Below are positions 52,181 through 63,412 of a stretch of 64,000 bases of DNA, piece by piece (the first letter of the stretch is position 1; every line of letters starts with the position of its first letter). Under the pieces are notes generated by a model that had not been told where the DNA came from, made no database searches, and saw only the letters and a program-made list of their open reading frames with translations. Source of the DNA: Arabidopsis thaliana (taxonomy: Eukaryota > Streptophyta > Magnoliopsida > Brassicales > Brassicaceae); assembly GCF_000001735.4 (NCBI RefSeq), contig NC_003074.8, positions 4,402,101 to 4,466,100 on the forward strand. Direction: 5' to 3'. The position numbers and the translations under genes were made by a program.

Positions 52181-52793
52181 CATAAGAAGAGCACACAAGT
52201 GGGCGACAATATATGTGTGGAGCATATTTCTCAGGTCTTCCGAGATTCGGAGCCTCCCCAATATTCACAGATTTGAAGTATTCATCTTGTCCGATAATGT
52301 AAGCTGTTTGGTTGCGACATGTCTCACTCCCTTTATATTCGTCAAGATCGAAAACCACAGCCACTTGATTCTCCTCGTTAATGAAGAAACTCCCAGCTTG
52401 GATACTAATTCGACAACAAGAGATGGATCTCAAAAACTTGGTCCACGAGACAACACCGGGATCAATCTTATTCGTAATCCAAATCTCCAGTTCGCCAGAA
52501 ACCATCCAGCTTTGATGTAATACCACGAGCTGCTCTTCTCTGACACAAGATAAAGAGAACAAATCTTGTGGATAATAAAAGCCAAACGGAAGCTGCAACC
52601 GCGGTCCAAATCTCTCAGTTGTAAAATCAAACGAGAGTAAAATAGCCTCAATCTTCCATCTACTATCCACTCTTATTTTCCCTTGAGCCAAGATGTATGT
52701 ATTTCCCTTGAAAGACACGCCACGTTTATTAGACCCTATATACCAGTCGGAAGTGAGATCAAAACTCTTTCATGAATTAGAACGAAAATTGTA
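52181..52793. repeat. 613-bp tandem duplication, copy 1
   Basis: By reading, this is identical to 52803-53415, with an offset of 622 bases. The copies are joined by nine bases, TGTGTGGAG. The word TGTGTGGAGCATA also occurs inside the unit (about 52213-52225), suggesting microhomology at the breakpoint. It includes the TGA-bearing SNS-stop segment and the FBA coding part. Confidence 0.93.
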
Positions 52794-52802
52794 TGTGTGG
52801 AG

Positions 52803-53415
52803 CATAAGAAGAGCACACAAGTGGGCGACAATATATGTGTGGAGCATATTTCTCAGGTCTTCCGAGATTCGGAGCCTCCCCAATATTCACAGATTTGAAG
52901 TATTCATCTTGTCCGATAATGTAAGCTGTTTGGTTGCGACATGTCTCACTCCCTTTATATTCGTCAAGATCGAAAACCACAGCCACTTGATTCTCCTCGT
53001 TAATGAAGAAACTCCCAGCTTGGATACTAATTCGACAACAAGAGATGGATCTCAAAAACTTGGTCCACGAGACAACACCGGGATCAATCTTATTCGTAAT
53101 CCAAATCTCCAGTTCGCCAGAAACCATCCAGCTTTGATGTAATACCACGAGCTGCTCTTCTCTGACACAAGATAAAGAGAACAAATCTTGTGGATAATAA
53201 AAGCCAAACGGAAGCTGCAACCGCGGTCCAAATCTCTCAGTTGTAAAATCAAACGAGAGTAAAATAGCCTCAATCTTCCATCTACTATCCACTCTTATTT
53301 TCCCTTGAGCCAAGATGTATGTATTTCCCTTGAAAGACACGCCACGTTTATTAGACCCTATATACCAGTCGGAAGTGAGATCAAAACTCTTTCATGAATT
53401 AGAACGAAAATTGTA
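52803..53415. repeat. 613-bp tandem duplication, copy 2
   Basis: Copy next to the intact F-box end of the gene. I found no mismatch to copy 1 by eye, which points to a recent event. The same TGA occurs in both copies (53394-53392 and 52772-52770), so the stop codon probably predates the duplication. Confidence 0.93.
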
Positions 53416-54199
53416 GATTTCATAACCAGAGCTTCCATAATCACTGAAATTCCTCAAGATTTTGAGGTTACGGTTATTGTCATATCCGATAGCATAGCGG
53501 TCTGAACAGTGGAAATTGTTACTGGGTTGTATCAACCTCGTTTGCCCCAAATAGGGATTCCATACCACAAGACTTGAGTTGTCCTTAGTGACGAAAAGGA
53601 GTAAGCCGTCACAATGTAAGACTTCAGATATCTCGATTTGATCAAGTATACCTACTTGCTTTATAGATAGATCATCAACCAAGTCTCCTCCCTCGTCGTT
53701 TCGGAGATGGAATTTCATGGAGCAAACCCTATAATCCATCATAATGAATCCCAAAAACTGTTTCTTTACTGCCGCTTTACAAAGAACACGATTCTTGGAC
53801 AAAGTATTCCACGTTTTGCAAATGGATCGCACTGCGCTCAGAGATGTCAATGGAACCCTAGGGAGTATCTCCTCTACCACATCCTCAGGAAGATCAGAAA
53901 TTGTCGTCATTCTAAGCCAACGAAAGACGGAGGAGATTCACGGCCGTGAGGAGGCGGATTAGGGTTTGTGTTCTTTGGTTTTCTCCTCTAGCGTTTTTTG
54001 TTTCTTTTCTTTCTGATCTTTTATTGTAGACCAAAATAATAATATTAAAAAGTGTTGACTCCAAAACCGAAGTCCAAAGTAATAATAATACTGATAACAA
54101 TTTATTTTACTTGTCAACAATTTATCTTACTTGGTATGCAAATAATTTAATGTTTTTTTTACAAAGAGACCTAATGCAATCCGTGTCAATCTATTTGCT

Positions 54200-54775
54200 A
54201 TCCATGGAACTAGAACATACATTTTCAAAACATGGATAAAAAGCAACAAATTCCCAAAGCTTTTTTTTTTTTTCTTTTCCATCGAAAATACGTTTGTATT
54301 TTTGTATAGCTGTTTGTCAGTCAGATTCTTTCTCTATATGTCGTTTACTTTTGTTGTTTTCGCCGCTTCTTCTTCCCTAAATTCAAACCCTCATTGAGGA
54401 AACATCAAACTTTGTTAAAGCATTTTTTCCATTTGCAAACAAAGACAAAAATTGCAGTTACAAAACCCATTAGAAAAGATGATTTAGCGTGTGCTTTAGT
54501 TCATATTACCACTTTATTTGCCCCAGTCACCACCTTCTCCTTTCGTTTTTACATTTTTACCTTTGTCATCGATTAGTATTCGTTTTTCAAAAAAGGTCTT
54601 ATTATAGCAAATTATCTTTGCAGAGCTTTTAACGAAATTACATAGCTGCCAAAAGATATTAAACACATGGTCATCAAATATTCATAATTTCTTCAGAAAA
54701 TTACTATTGTTGAAGTATCATCGTCACATATAATTCCTTATATTAGCCAAATTTATTTTATCAAATAACTATTTA
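54200..54775 (+). repeat. Diverged direct repeat flanking the F-box locus, right copy
   Basis: Partner of 51505-52005. It lies 5' of the minus-strand F-box gene and runs up to the leader of the W2-domain gene. The ends do not show TG...CA termini or a target-site duplication, so a segmental duplication fits better than an LTR pair. Confidence 0.8.
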
Positions 54776-54937
54776 TTTCAAATATATATCTTTAGTGTGT
54801 TATAGATGTCGATTTTTCTATCAACAACTTCTCACCTTTTTAACTTTGCTGTAAATTTTCCCCTATAAAATAAGCACCAAGAAGACGATGAGAAGATCAT
54901 AAAATCTTGTTTGTGTCTTTGTTGTACTAGAAAGAAA

Positions 54938-55889
54938 ATGGAAGGTGGCGCTGAGGATCTGAGTGCTGAGGTATAAGATTGATATACTAAAATTTCATGA
55001 CATGTTGTTTTTGTATTGTTATCATATCCCTATAGTTTATCAACTAATGTTTTTACATTTTGTTTCTTTGTAGATTGTTGGTCTATTAGAAACTGCTTAT
55101 GAGAGGAGTGACTCGATGGACAAAATCCGTAATCAGCTTGAAAGAATGTCGGAGACTTTGGCCGAATCTGTGCCTCACTCAAAATACGCGGAGGCCATTG
55201 TGAAGGGAATGCTTCTTGCTGTTCGAAGACGTGTAAACCTAAACGGTAATTAATTAACTAGGTTCTCTTTTGCATCTTCTCTTCTGAGTTATATCAACTC
55301 TCATTGTCAAAAACTGTTTCAGAGCGCCTTAGCATCCAAGAAACCATCGATTTGGTTTTTGATGCATATGGTCCTATCCTTATTCCATATGCCACCAGCA
55401 ACACTACACAAGTGAGTAAATTAATTGATAACAATATGATGCTTTGTTATAAGTAAACAATTACAACCTCTAGTCTATTTGACGAGTACTTGTTCTACAC
55501 ACAAACAATAGATCCAAATCATAGAGTCTGTGGAGAAGATATGTCTTGAACCTCAGTCACCTTTTTCCCCCGTTTTTGGTATTGTGAGTAAAAATATATT
55601 TTGCTAAAAAAATTTAGTCTTATTTCATTATTTTGATGTTAATCAACCTTGTTTTTTTTTTCCCCTATGACAGATAATCCAGACCTTGTCACGCCATTGT
55701 GTAAATGTGGAAGCCATTGTTGATTGGGAAAAGCGTAGGAAAGCAGCAAGAGAGGAAGGAACTCTGTCTCAACAAGAGATGACTCTTCTGTGGAATATGG
55801 AACATACCCAAATTGGTCCCACCGGTGGCATCCTTGAAGGATATGAGATTGGAAAAGGAAGCCAGGATGCTCGAGACATGGGCCTCTAA
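54938..55889 (+). CDS. Stand-alone W2 (eIF2B-epsilon C-terminal-like) protein, 193 aa
   Basis: Five exons with in-frame junctions: 54938-54970, 55074-55245, 55323-55411, 55512-55583, 55674-55889. I do not recognise a named gene. The sequence resembles the C-terminal W2/HEAT domain of eIF2B-epsilon, comparing from memory. The order of helices, a KGMLLAV segment, an EKICLEP segment and then LSRHCVNVEAIVDWEKRRKAAREEG match the ...LLYDKDVVQEEAILRW... region of the true subunit. The nucleotidyltransferase and left-handed beta-helix parts are absent, as is the usual acidic WLKEASEEDE-type end; instead the tail reads GGILEGYEIGKGSQDARDMGL. The short first exon and clean splice sites suggest a functional gene rather than a fragment. 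In eIF2B-epsilon the domain binds eIF2 and drives GDP release, so this protein might bind eIF2 without exchange activity; that is inference. Confidence 0.7.
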
Positions 55890-56650
55890 GTCCATTCACG
55901 TTCATGACTCTCTCTCCCTATGATCACCTATATATCTATCTATTTTAGTTATCGTATGTGTGTTTTCAAACAAAACTCTTGGTTTGTTTGACTAAAATCA
56001 AACAAAGTATATACAAAATAAGTTTGATGGATCCAAAAAACATATATAATTAGAATATTTTAGTGGCATACGATTGATTCATGCAAACAGTATTATATAT
56101 TTATATGATAGAAAAAGCTTCTCATATAGCTTTATCGGAAGAAAAAAAACTATTATATGTTTGAAGTGTAAGAAATAGCCACAAAAAAAAACACATTCTT
56201 ATGAAACAATCACCAAAAGAACATTGATTATTTAGCGTAAGTGGTTCAGAAATCAAAGAAGACAATACAAGTTTTGACAAAATAAAAGCAGGACAATACG
56301 ACAAAGATAACACGAGTTTTGACAGAATCAAAAAGAGAACAAAACGACAAATATTATATTGGAATAAGACAACCGGAATCAATCCTTTTCATAAGAAAAG
56401 ATTATCATAATTCCATGTACCTTTTAAATCCTATAACTTTCTTTCTTGCCAAATTCTATCTCTAATGTTTGAATGCTTAAATTTCTAGGTAAGTGGCCAT
56501 GAACCAACTTACGCTTTAGTCACAACTTTAAGCAGAGGGAGTCTCGAAATACAAACAGAATAATCAAAGGGACTGTTTACGTCTTAATATACTAGTTCAC
56601 TTTCCGAAGATTTAGGTATGCATAAGCGCCATCTCTCTCTGACCGATCAA
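55890..56650. other. Convergent spacer W2 gene / ABCE1
   Basis: Holds the 3' UTRs of the plus-strand W2 gene and the minus-strand ABCE1 gene. It is AT-rich. A locally repeated phrase (ACGAGTTTTGACAGAATCAAAA and relatives) occurs near 56268-56345. No gene is supported. Confidence 0.5.
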
Positions 56651-59223
56651 TCAATCGTCTAAGTAGTAGTATGATCCTGCAGTCTTTTGCTCCTTGTCCT
56701 TGATGGACTCTAGTTTGTTTATCCTTGGCCTGAAGTTAGTCGGATCCCGTCTGAATGTGATGTTCAAGTGCTGCAAAGGACAACAAGTTAGTTGGCTTTA
56801 TAGAGGAGATTGATCCCTTTATAATAACTCAAACATCTTAAAAGTGTTAGATTACCGATAGGAAGTGGTTCATTCCACTGAGCAGCGACTGTGGAGAATG
56901 AGCAATACACTTGACAGCTGGCTGTCCTTCGTACACAATGACTCGGTCCGCAAGATAGGTTGCCATTATGAAGTCATGCTCCACAATAAACGCGGTTTTC
57001 TTTGCGTGCAGGATGAACCGTTTTATGACCTTTGAAGCTGTGATCCGCTGCTCTGAGTCCAAATGCGCACTTGGCTCGTCAATCAGATAGATATCAGCAG
57101 GCTTCCCAAGGCATAGAGTAATGGCAACCCTCTGCTTCTCTCCACCAGACAGAGTTTTTACCACTTGGTCCATCAACTGCTCAATCTGAAGCGGTCTTAT
57201 TACATCTGACATAAACTGAGGATGTGCGCATGCATCACGAATCTTGTCATGTAGCAACTGTCTCACTGTACACTCGCGCTTCGAATCATTCCCTTGCGGT
57301 TTGTACGACACATTAAACTCTGGAATCTCCGATTGTACACCCTCTTCACGTGGGAATGCGCCTGCCTGCATTAAGATACAAATTTCAATCCTTCAACATC
57401 TAACCACAACGAGCTGAGAAAACAAAGGAGAGGAATCTTACCAGCATCCGGATGAAGGTCGTTTTCCCTGTACCATTCTCTCCAAGCATTACGATAATCT
57501 GAGAGTCTGTGAACTCCCCTTCCATCACTTCCAGCTTGAAATCTCCAAGTTGCTTAGTCATATTTGGGTATTTGTATCTTGCATAGGACTTCACTTCCCC
57601 ATCATTCTCTTGTGTAGTCTCAGAAACCTTGGAAAGAGAAGAAAAAACGATATCAGTCACAAATGAAAACCACTTCTCTTGGAGGCCACTGGAAAAGGAA
57701 AAGCTTTACCCTGAAGGTCAGGGATTCATCCCTAAAACGCAAGTTTTCTGTGGGGATAAATCCAGCCAAGAACACGTTGATTCCTTCTCTGACAGAAAAG
57801 GGGAGAGTCACGACACCATATGCTCCTGGTTTCCCATACAAACAGCAAACGAAATCCGAGAGATAGTCAAGGACGCTGAGGTCGTGCTCCACAACAATTA
57901 CGTAGCTACAACAACAAAAAGGTAAAGCCCATGTCAGCAACATGTATCCTATTTGGGAAGATAAACTCAATACCAAGGAGTTCAGAAGATGAGAAAATCA
58001 GACCTGTCATGCCTGAGGAGTGATCGTATAACTTGAGCAGCCTTGAGTCTCTGCCTCACATCGAGGTAACTAGATGGTTCATCAAACATGTATATATCAG
58101 CCTTCTTCACGAAAACTGCGGCAATGGCAAACCTCTGCAGCTCTCCACCAGATACTTGTCTTGCTTCACGCTCCAGGACCTGGTTCAACTCCATATCAGC
58201 ACAAATCTCTTCCATCAGTCCTCTCTCGTCCAGCTTCTCAAGCATCTTCCCAAGATTACCACGAACAACTTCTTTTATGTAGTCAACATGTTGTGGCTTT
58301 ATAGCAGTCTGTCATACAAACAAGGGGCATCAGACTCACTTCATGAGCTGCTTCCTTAGAATAAATATCAAGAATAGTTTGGACCCTAACCTTTAGATTT
58401 TCCTCTACTACTCGGATGAAATAGCTTTGAAGTTCTGACCCGCGGAAGTGAGTCAAAATTTCTTCCCAGTCAGGAGGAGTCTGCGCAAGAGGTAGTAGAA
58501 TAATCAATCATACATAAACTACAGAATAGACACATTAAACGTAAAAGGTAGAGAAAATTCAGAGAGTCTATAGTTACATTAAATCTGCCAAGATTTGGTT
58601 TGAGTTTTCCAGCCAAGATTTTGAGAGCAGTAGATTTTCCAATACCATTTGTTCCAACCAACCCAAGGACTTGCCCCGGCCGTGGAATTGGAAGCCTGCA
58701 AGCCGAGAAACATATCAGAGCCCTAAAGAAAGATTATCAATCAGATTCCACAAGGCAAAAACTTTTGATTAGCTAACCTGTGCAACTTAAAACCATTAGC
58801 CCCATATCGATGGGTTGTATCTTTGGCTAAGTCCTTAGGAAGATTGATAATCTGAATAGCTTCAAACGGGCATTTCTGCAAAATTGTACACCAAAAATCA
58901 TTCTCACTCAATGTCCACCAACAAGAGGAAGACAAATTCATTCAATGTAAAAAGATATAAGTACCTTAACACATATACCACATCCGATACACAGCTCCTC
59001 TGATATGAAAGCACTCTTGGAAGTAGAACCAACCTCGATACAAAGTTTCCCTAGAGAAACAAAACAAGGCATAAAAAAACGTTCTTTATGAACAAAATTT
59101 CAAAAACTCAGAAAAAGTACCAGTCTTGACAACAGGACAACTCTTCTTGCACTCCTGGCGACATTTCTTAGGCTTGCACCGGTCTTCACTCACGATAGCA
59201 ATCCGCGTCAATCGATCTGACAT
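56651..59223 (-). CDS. ABCE1: ABCE1/RLI ribosome-recycling ATPase, 603 aa
   Basis: Ten exons: 59223-59121, 59050-58965, 58875-58778, 58695-58578, 58480-58391, 58308-58004, 57905-57710, 57627-57442, 57365-56856, 56770-56651. The N-terminus has the two ferredoxin-like 4Fe-4S clusters ([16 protein letters not shown] and [12 protein letters not shown]). Nucleotide-binding domain 1 has Walker [10 protein letters not shown], signature VSGGELQR and Walker [13 protein letters not shown]. Domain 2 has [17 protein letters not shown] and [12 protein letters not shown]. All motifs are intact. ABCE1 splits terminated ribosomes into subunits and aids initiation. Arabidopsis has a second copy (ABCE2/RLI2) that is the major form. 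Three site II words upstream fit a translation gene. A leader intron is likely (donor near 59541). By order this is At3g13640. Confidence 0.96.
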
Positions 59224-60889
59224 CTCTCTTGAGAATATTACATACAAGATACACAAGTCAACAATTAGGCTCACGAGGTAATCAAAAGAGAAGTCTTTAA
59301 AGGATGTTGGGTTTTGGCAAAATCATGAATGGAGATTAAACCTAGTAGACAGACGCATATAATAACAGAGCTAATTGACAAGTAAAACAGCTATACAATT
59401 AAGGGTACCAACATGCAACAACTCATAAACTAGAATCGAACAATTTCATCCACAACATACGAGTGTATCGGAATCAACCCATCTCGAAAGACGATTAAGA
59501 AGAGAAACAAGAGAGGATAAGAAGAAGAAAAGGATCTCGTACCACACTATATGGGAGCTCGGCGAGGGAGATGCAGAGTATACGACGGTGAAGGTGGGGT
59601 TTTCGACAGCGACGGTGGTGGTGAATGTTGAAGTGATGATGAATAGGCAATGGCACTAAGTATATGATGCTGATTATTAGGCCTAGATTTTAAACCTTAT
59701 AGGGATTGGTCTTTTTTCTATACAATAAATAAATATCAAATTTTGTGGACTCCAAAACATGTGTTAAAAGGAAACTTTGGATTTTTTTCTGACTAATTTT
59801 ATGCACTTCTCAGCCAATGAGAATAGAGAATAAAATCCACATTGCAATTCGTGCTGAAGAGGGACCATTCATGATAGAAACAAATTACATCTGAAGTGGG
59901 CCAGGCCCAAGGGAAGTATGCTAATGTGGCCCAAAATGAATATTGATTGATGTTAACCCATATGGATTGATTTTCAAATTTATGTATCACAATTCACAAA
60001 TGTCATTGTTTGATAGCAACTTTCAAACTACACCCAAACACTTTGAAAGGGACTAGCTAACCAATACATGTAACGTTGACATCATGTCTTATTCATCAAT
60101 ATATATTATGATTGTCAATTATAACGGGTTGATTAAGAAAAGACTTTGGAAGATGGTCTACACCAAACACTTTGAATTTTTTTGTATCAAAAAGAAACAT
60201 GAAAGTATGAACGAGACCCATTGACCGCGACAAAAGGAAAACTTTCGGTATACCGTGTCAACAAAATAATATTCTGCCGCCATTGGCGCAGTGCCATGTT
60301 GCCAATTCAAATATGGCAAATCTCTAGCTCAAAATAAAGCAATGGATTATGGATATATTGTCTACTTGCTCACAAAATATCATAATTCAATAGTTGTTGT
60401 TTAACCTAAATAAATTCCACTCATAAGAAAATTTAGTGAAAGTAATTTTACCTTTTTCATATATTAACTGCAATAACTGCTAAATCTAAAAATAGTTCAT
60501 TACCATTTTTTCAATGTATAAACGAAAGAGCAAACTGTAATCAAACTAAATTAGTAAATTCGGTATCAACATCTTTAAAATATTTTCCAAAAAAAGTATG
60601 AAGTATGAACATCTTTAAAAGGTCTTTAATTATTTCTTGTTACAGTGTAATAATAGACTACAAGTCTTGGTCTTTTTTTGAATAATTAGTACGGCCGAGA
60701 GAAAAGTAAGAATATCAAAAGTAATAGAGAAAAGTTATTATTTAAAAAATCATTTGTTTAAGCTTAATTGCATGTACAATTATTGGTTTATGGCTCGAAT
60801 AATACGACGACTTGTAATAATAATACCGCCCATGTTTTCGTGGCACAAATATTTAATATTTCGGTACCTACGCCATCGTCTTCTTCTAC
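59224..60889. other. Promoter of ABCE1 and spacer to dirigent gene
   Basis: The ABCE1 leader runs to about 59640. Beyond 59950 the sequence is AT-rich with no supported gene. A 63-codon frame at 59799-59990 has no recognisable domain. Confidence 0.5.
59897..59933. promoter_or_regulatory. Site II cluster upstream of ABCE1
   Basis: TGGGCC (59897-59902), GGCCCA (59904-59909) and GGCCCA (59928-59933) lie about 690 bases upstream of the ABCE1 ATG, and some 250 bases or more upstream of its likely transcription start. Site II words are TCP-binding sites common to ribosome and translation genes. Confidence 0.5.
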
Positions 60890-60897
60890 TATATATA
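60890..60897 (+). promoter_or_regulatory. TATA box of DIR7
   Basis: TATATATA, followed by GTCTAGAC, lies 66 bases before the start codon, implying a leader of about 35 bases. Confidence 0.6.
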
Positions 60898-60955
60898 GTC
60901 TAGACATAGACACCATCAAGAAGAAGAAAAAAAACACATACCACATTCTCCACTC

Positions 60956-61516
60956 ATGGCAAAACTCATCCTCATCATCGTCACCCAAATCCTCCTCATC
61001 GCAGCCGTTGTTTCCGCCCGTAAAGGCGAAAACTTTGCAAAAACCATTGACAAAAAACATTTTGGCCTCCGTAAGGAGAAACTCACTCATTTCCGTGTCT
61101 ACTGGCACGACATTTTAAGCGGCTCAAACCCTAGTTCGGTCGTGATCAACCCTCCTATCTCCAACTCTTCCTTCTTCGGATCGGTCACTGTGATCGATAA
61201 CCGATTAACTACGGAGGTCGCGGTGAATTCGACTTTAGTGGGACAAGCGCAAGGGATCTACGCTGCTACTGGTCAACGTGATGCATCTGCGCTTATGGTG
61301 ATGAACTTTGCGTTCAAGACAGGGAAGTATAACGGAAGTTCGATCGCGATTCTTGGCCGGAACGCTGTGTTGACCAAGGTTAGGGAGATGCCGGTGATTG
61401 GAGGAAGTGGACTCTTCCGGTTTGCTAGAGGTTATGTCGAGGCTCGGACCATGTGGTTTGATCAAAAGTCAGGAGATGCTACTGTTGAGTACAGCTGTTA
61501 TGTCTTGCATTATTGA
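60956..61516 (+). CDS. DIR7: Dirigent protein, 186 aa
   Basis: Single exon. The product has a signal peptide (about 1-21, [18 protein letters not shown]) and a full dirigent beta-barrel domain. Family motifs are intact: [14 protein letters not shown], the VDDPLT-equivalent [64 protein letters not shown] and the closing [14 protein letters not shown]-glycosylation sites occur at NSS and NST. Dirigents steer stereoselective coupling of phenoxy radicals in the apoplast, towards lignans, lignin or related products; the substrate here is not known. A second, frameshifted dirigent gene follows about 1.3 kb downstream in the same orientation, showing a local tandem duplication. By order this is At3g13650. 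Confidence 0.94.
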   Translation: MAKLILIIVTQILLIAAVVSARKGENFAKTIDKKHFGLRKEKLTHFRVYWHDILSGSNPSSVVINPPISNSSFFGSVTVIDNRLTTEVAVNSTLVGQAQGIYAATGQRDASALMVMNFAFKTGKYNGSSIAILGRNAVLTKVREMPVIGGSGLFRFARGYVEARTMWFDQKSGDATVEYSCYVLHY

Positions 61517-62652
61517 TGATAGTGATGAATTATTATGCCTCTCTTTTTTAATGTTTGATAAAATACTTTTTGTTGGATTTTGTCTGCTTAAAGTGATGGA
61601 TGATTTTTGGGGGACTATGTCTTTTAATAGATTTTGATACTTCTTTTTTTTTTGACGTGATTTTTGTTTTTGTATTTGCTACATCTCACACTACCGTTTG
61701 GTCTTAATCTAATGGCCAAGCGAGTATTGAAAGAGGCAATTCCTTTTTAAAATATCTTAATGGCCTTAAATGAACATCATCGGCCCATTGTTTTCCTTTT
61801 TAACGAGCATATGTATATGTAACGTAGGTGATTGTGAGATACAACTATATTAAGCCCATCAGACAAAATAAGACTTGGAACTTGGAAGTATCATCAAATA
61901 AAATAGTCAACAAATAAAAGAACTCTGCCAATTACATCCTGCCACGTTGTTGGTAGGCAACTTAACTCAATTAGATAATTTGTTTTCGAACTACTATAAT
62001 ATACTGTATAACGCGCTCTACAATATTCAATAACATGCTAAATGGGTTCAAATTCAAATAGTGGCCGAGGAAAAAGGACGGAGAAGAAGTCTCCTCAAAA
62101 GAAAAAAACAAATCAAAAGTTGAGTATGAACAAAAAAAAGAAAAAGAAATGACTTCCAAGTTACAACGAATAGAAAATTGCTTTTCTTTTCATAAATTTA
62201 GTATCAAGTATCGAAATTTGGTTGAAATTACCGACTAAAAATGGAAGTGAGTATGCCTTTAGGTAAGAAATTTCCCATAAATTTTTATTGGTAAAGCACT
62301 AAAGCATATAAACCAAAACCCAAATAATTAAGTGATTAATAGGCAAATATGCATAAAGTATAATCAAACATGAAGTTATTATCACCAATTGCGTAAATTC
62401 GTAATTACTTGTGTACCACTATGCACATGCGGATTGCTTATACATAGTTTATATTATAAGCTTTATTTAGTGTAATATTTTTGAAATTTAGTTCATTCGT
62501 TGTCAATCATAAGAAAATTAATAATACTTTTGCCCACCATTAAGAAATCTTATATTATCAAGATTATCCCCTCCAAAATCAAGTAATTCAAACTTGAAAT
62601 TATTTTCTAACATAGAAGATTTTTTTTCTTAAATAGCACACGCTTTTACTTC
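61517..62652. other. Spacer between the two dirigent genes
   Basis: About 100-150 bases of DIR7 3' UTR, then AT-rich DNA and the promoter of the second dirigent gene. No other gene is supported. Confidence 0.5.
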
Positions 62653-62660
62653 TATAAATA
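62653..62660 (+). promoter_or_regulatory. TATA box of second dirigent gene
   Basis: TATAAATA about 200 bases before the ATG at 62857. A second TATATA-rich stretch at 62710-62760 is an alternative. Confidence 0.45.
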
Positions 62661-62856
62661 CAAGCAAATGTTATCTTTTCTTTCTCTTTTTTCACACTCA
62701 TGATCACATCTATATATAAACTTGCTATATATAGCACACATCCTCATCTATATATATACACTCCCATTTTAACCTGAACTAAAAACAAGAAAGAAACATA
62801 TTACACGAGAAAATTAGAGAAACAACCAAGTAAATAAAATAATTAGGTAACCAAAC

Positions 62857-63412
62857 ATGCCAAACCTCATCCTCATCCTCGCCGCTCAAATCCTCCTCTT
62901 TACCACCGTTGCCTCCGTTGGAGATTTTGCTAAAGAAATGAACCCGAAAAGGTTCCACAAGAAGGAGAAACTCACCCATCTCCGAGTCTATTGGCACGAC
63001 ATCTTAAGCGGTCAAAACCCTAGCTACTGCCATCATGATTCAGAAGGCGGTTTCAAACTCCTCAACCTCCTTCGGATCAATCACAATGACGGACAACGCA
63101 CTAACATCTGATGTGCCCGTTAACTCGACTGTGGTAGGCCAGTCCCAAGGTTTTTACGCTGGAGCGGCCCAACGTGAGCTAGGCTTCTTGATGGCGATGA
63201 ATTTCGCTTTCAAAACAGGGAAGTACAATGGGAGTACGATCACAATTCTTGGCCGGAACACGGTGTTCTCGAAGGTTAGGGAAATGACGGTGGTCGGAGG
63301 AAGTGGAATCTTCCGGTTAGCTAGAGGTTATGTCGAGGCTAGGACTAAGTGGTTCGATCCTAAGACAGGAGACGCCACTGTTGAATACAATTGTTATGTC
63401 TTGCATTACTGA
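62857..63412 (+). pseudogene. DIR22: Dirigent gene with a frameshift (DIR22-like)
   Basis: From ATG 62857 the frame encodes a signal peptide (about 1-20) and [19 protein letters not shown], then leaves the family sequence and stops at 63111. The rest of the dirigent domain resumes one base out of phase (from about 63026) and runs to a normal end, NCYVLHY, at 63412. Compared with DIR7, the shift falls at 63022-63030, where one extra base would explain it; the gap is too short for an intron. The downstream frame has its own ATG at 63035 and could give a 125-residue product without signal peptide or the first barrel strand. All later motifs ([41 protein letters not shown]) are kept, so the break is recent or the frame is still used. 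By order this is At3g13660; the symbol is from memory. Confidence 0.8.

Larger units (their letters stand above)
52119..53910 (-). pseudogene. F-box/FBA gene with in-frame TGA and internal tandem duplication
   Basis: From the ATG at 53910 the frame encodes an F-box (about 1-45, [20 protein letters not shown]) and the start of an FBA_1 F-box-associated domain, then meets TGA at 53394-53392 after 172 codons. The frame continues open past it (KSFDLTSDWYIGSNKRG), and family members have Trp at this SNSW position, so TGG to TGA is the likely change. Downstream, 613 bases (52803-53415) are repeated at 52181-52793. Removing one copy would give about 390 codons, the usual length of this family. The first copy ends in a novel tail and stop at 52777; the original C-terminus survives only in the second copy. 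F-box proteins recruit substrates to SCF ubiquitin ligases. As it stands, only a 172-residue F-box protein can be made. It may correspond to a locus near At3g13624. Confidence 0.8.

Noticed and set aside
52119-53340. The two FBA-only open frames (about 199 and 187 codons) as separate genes
   Set aside because: They start at GTG, not ATG, lack an F-box and promoter, and are parts of the duplicated downstream half of the broken F-box gene.
51505-54775. The flanking direct repeats as LTRs of a retroelement
   Set aside because: No TG...CA ends, no primer-binding site or polypurine tract seen, and the interior is an F-box gene rather than gag-pol.
62990-63040. A short intron explaining the frame change in the second dirigent gene
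   Set aside because: The family sequence resumes within about ten bases, far below the minimum plant intron length.
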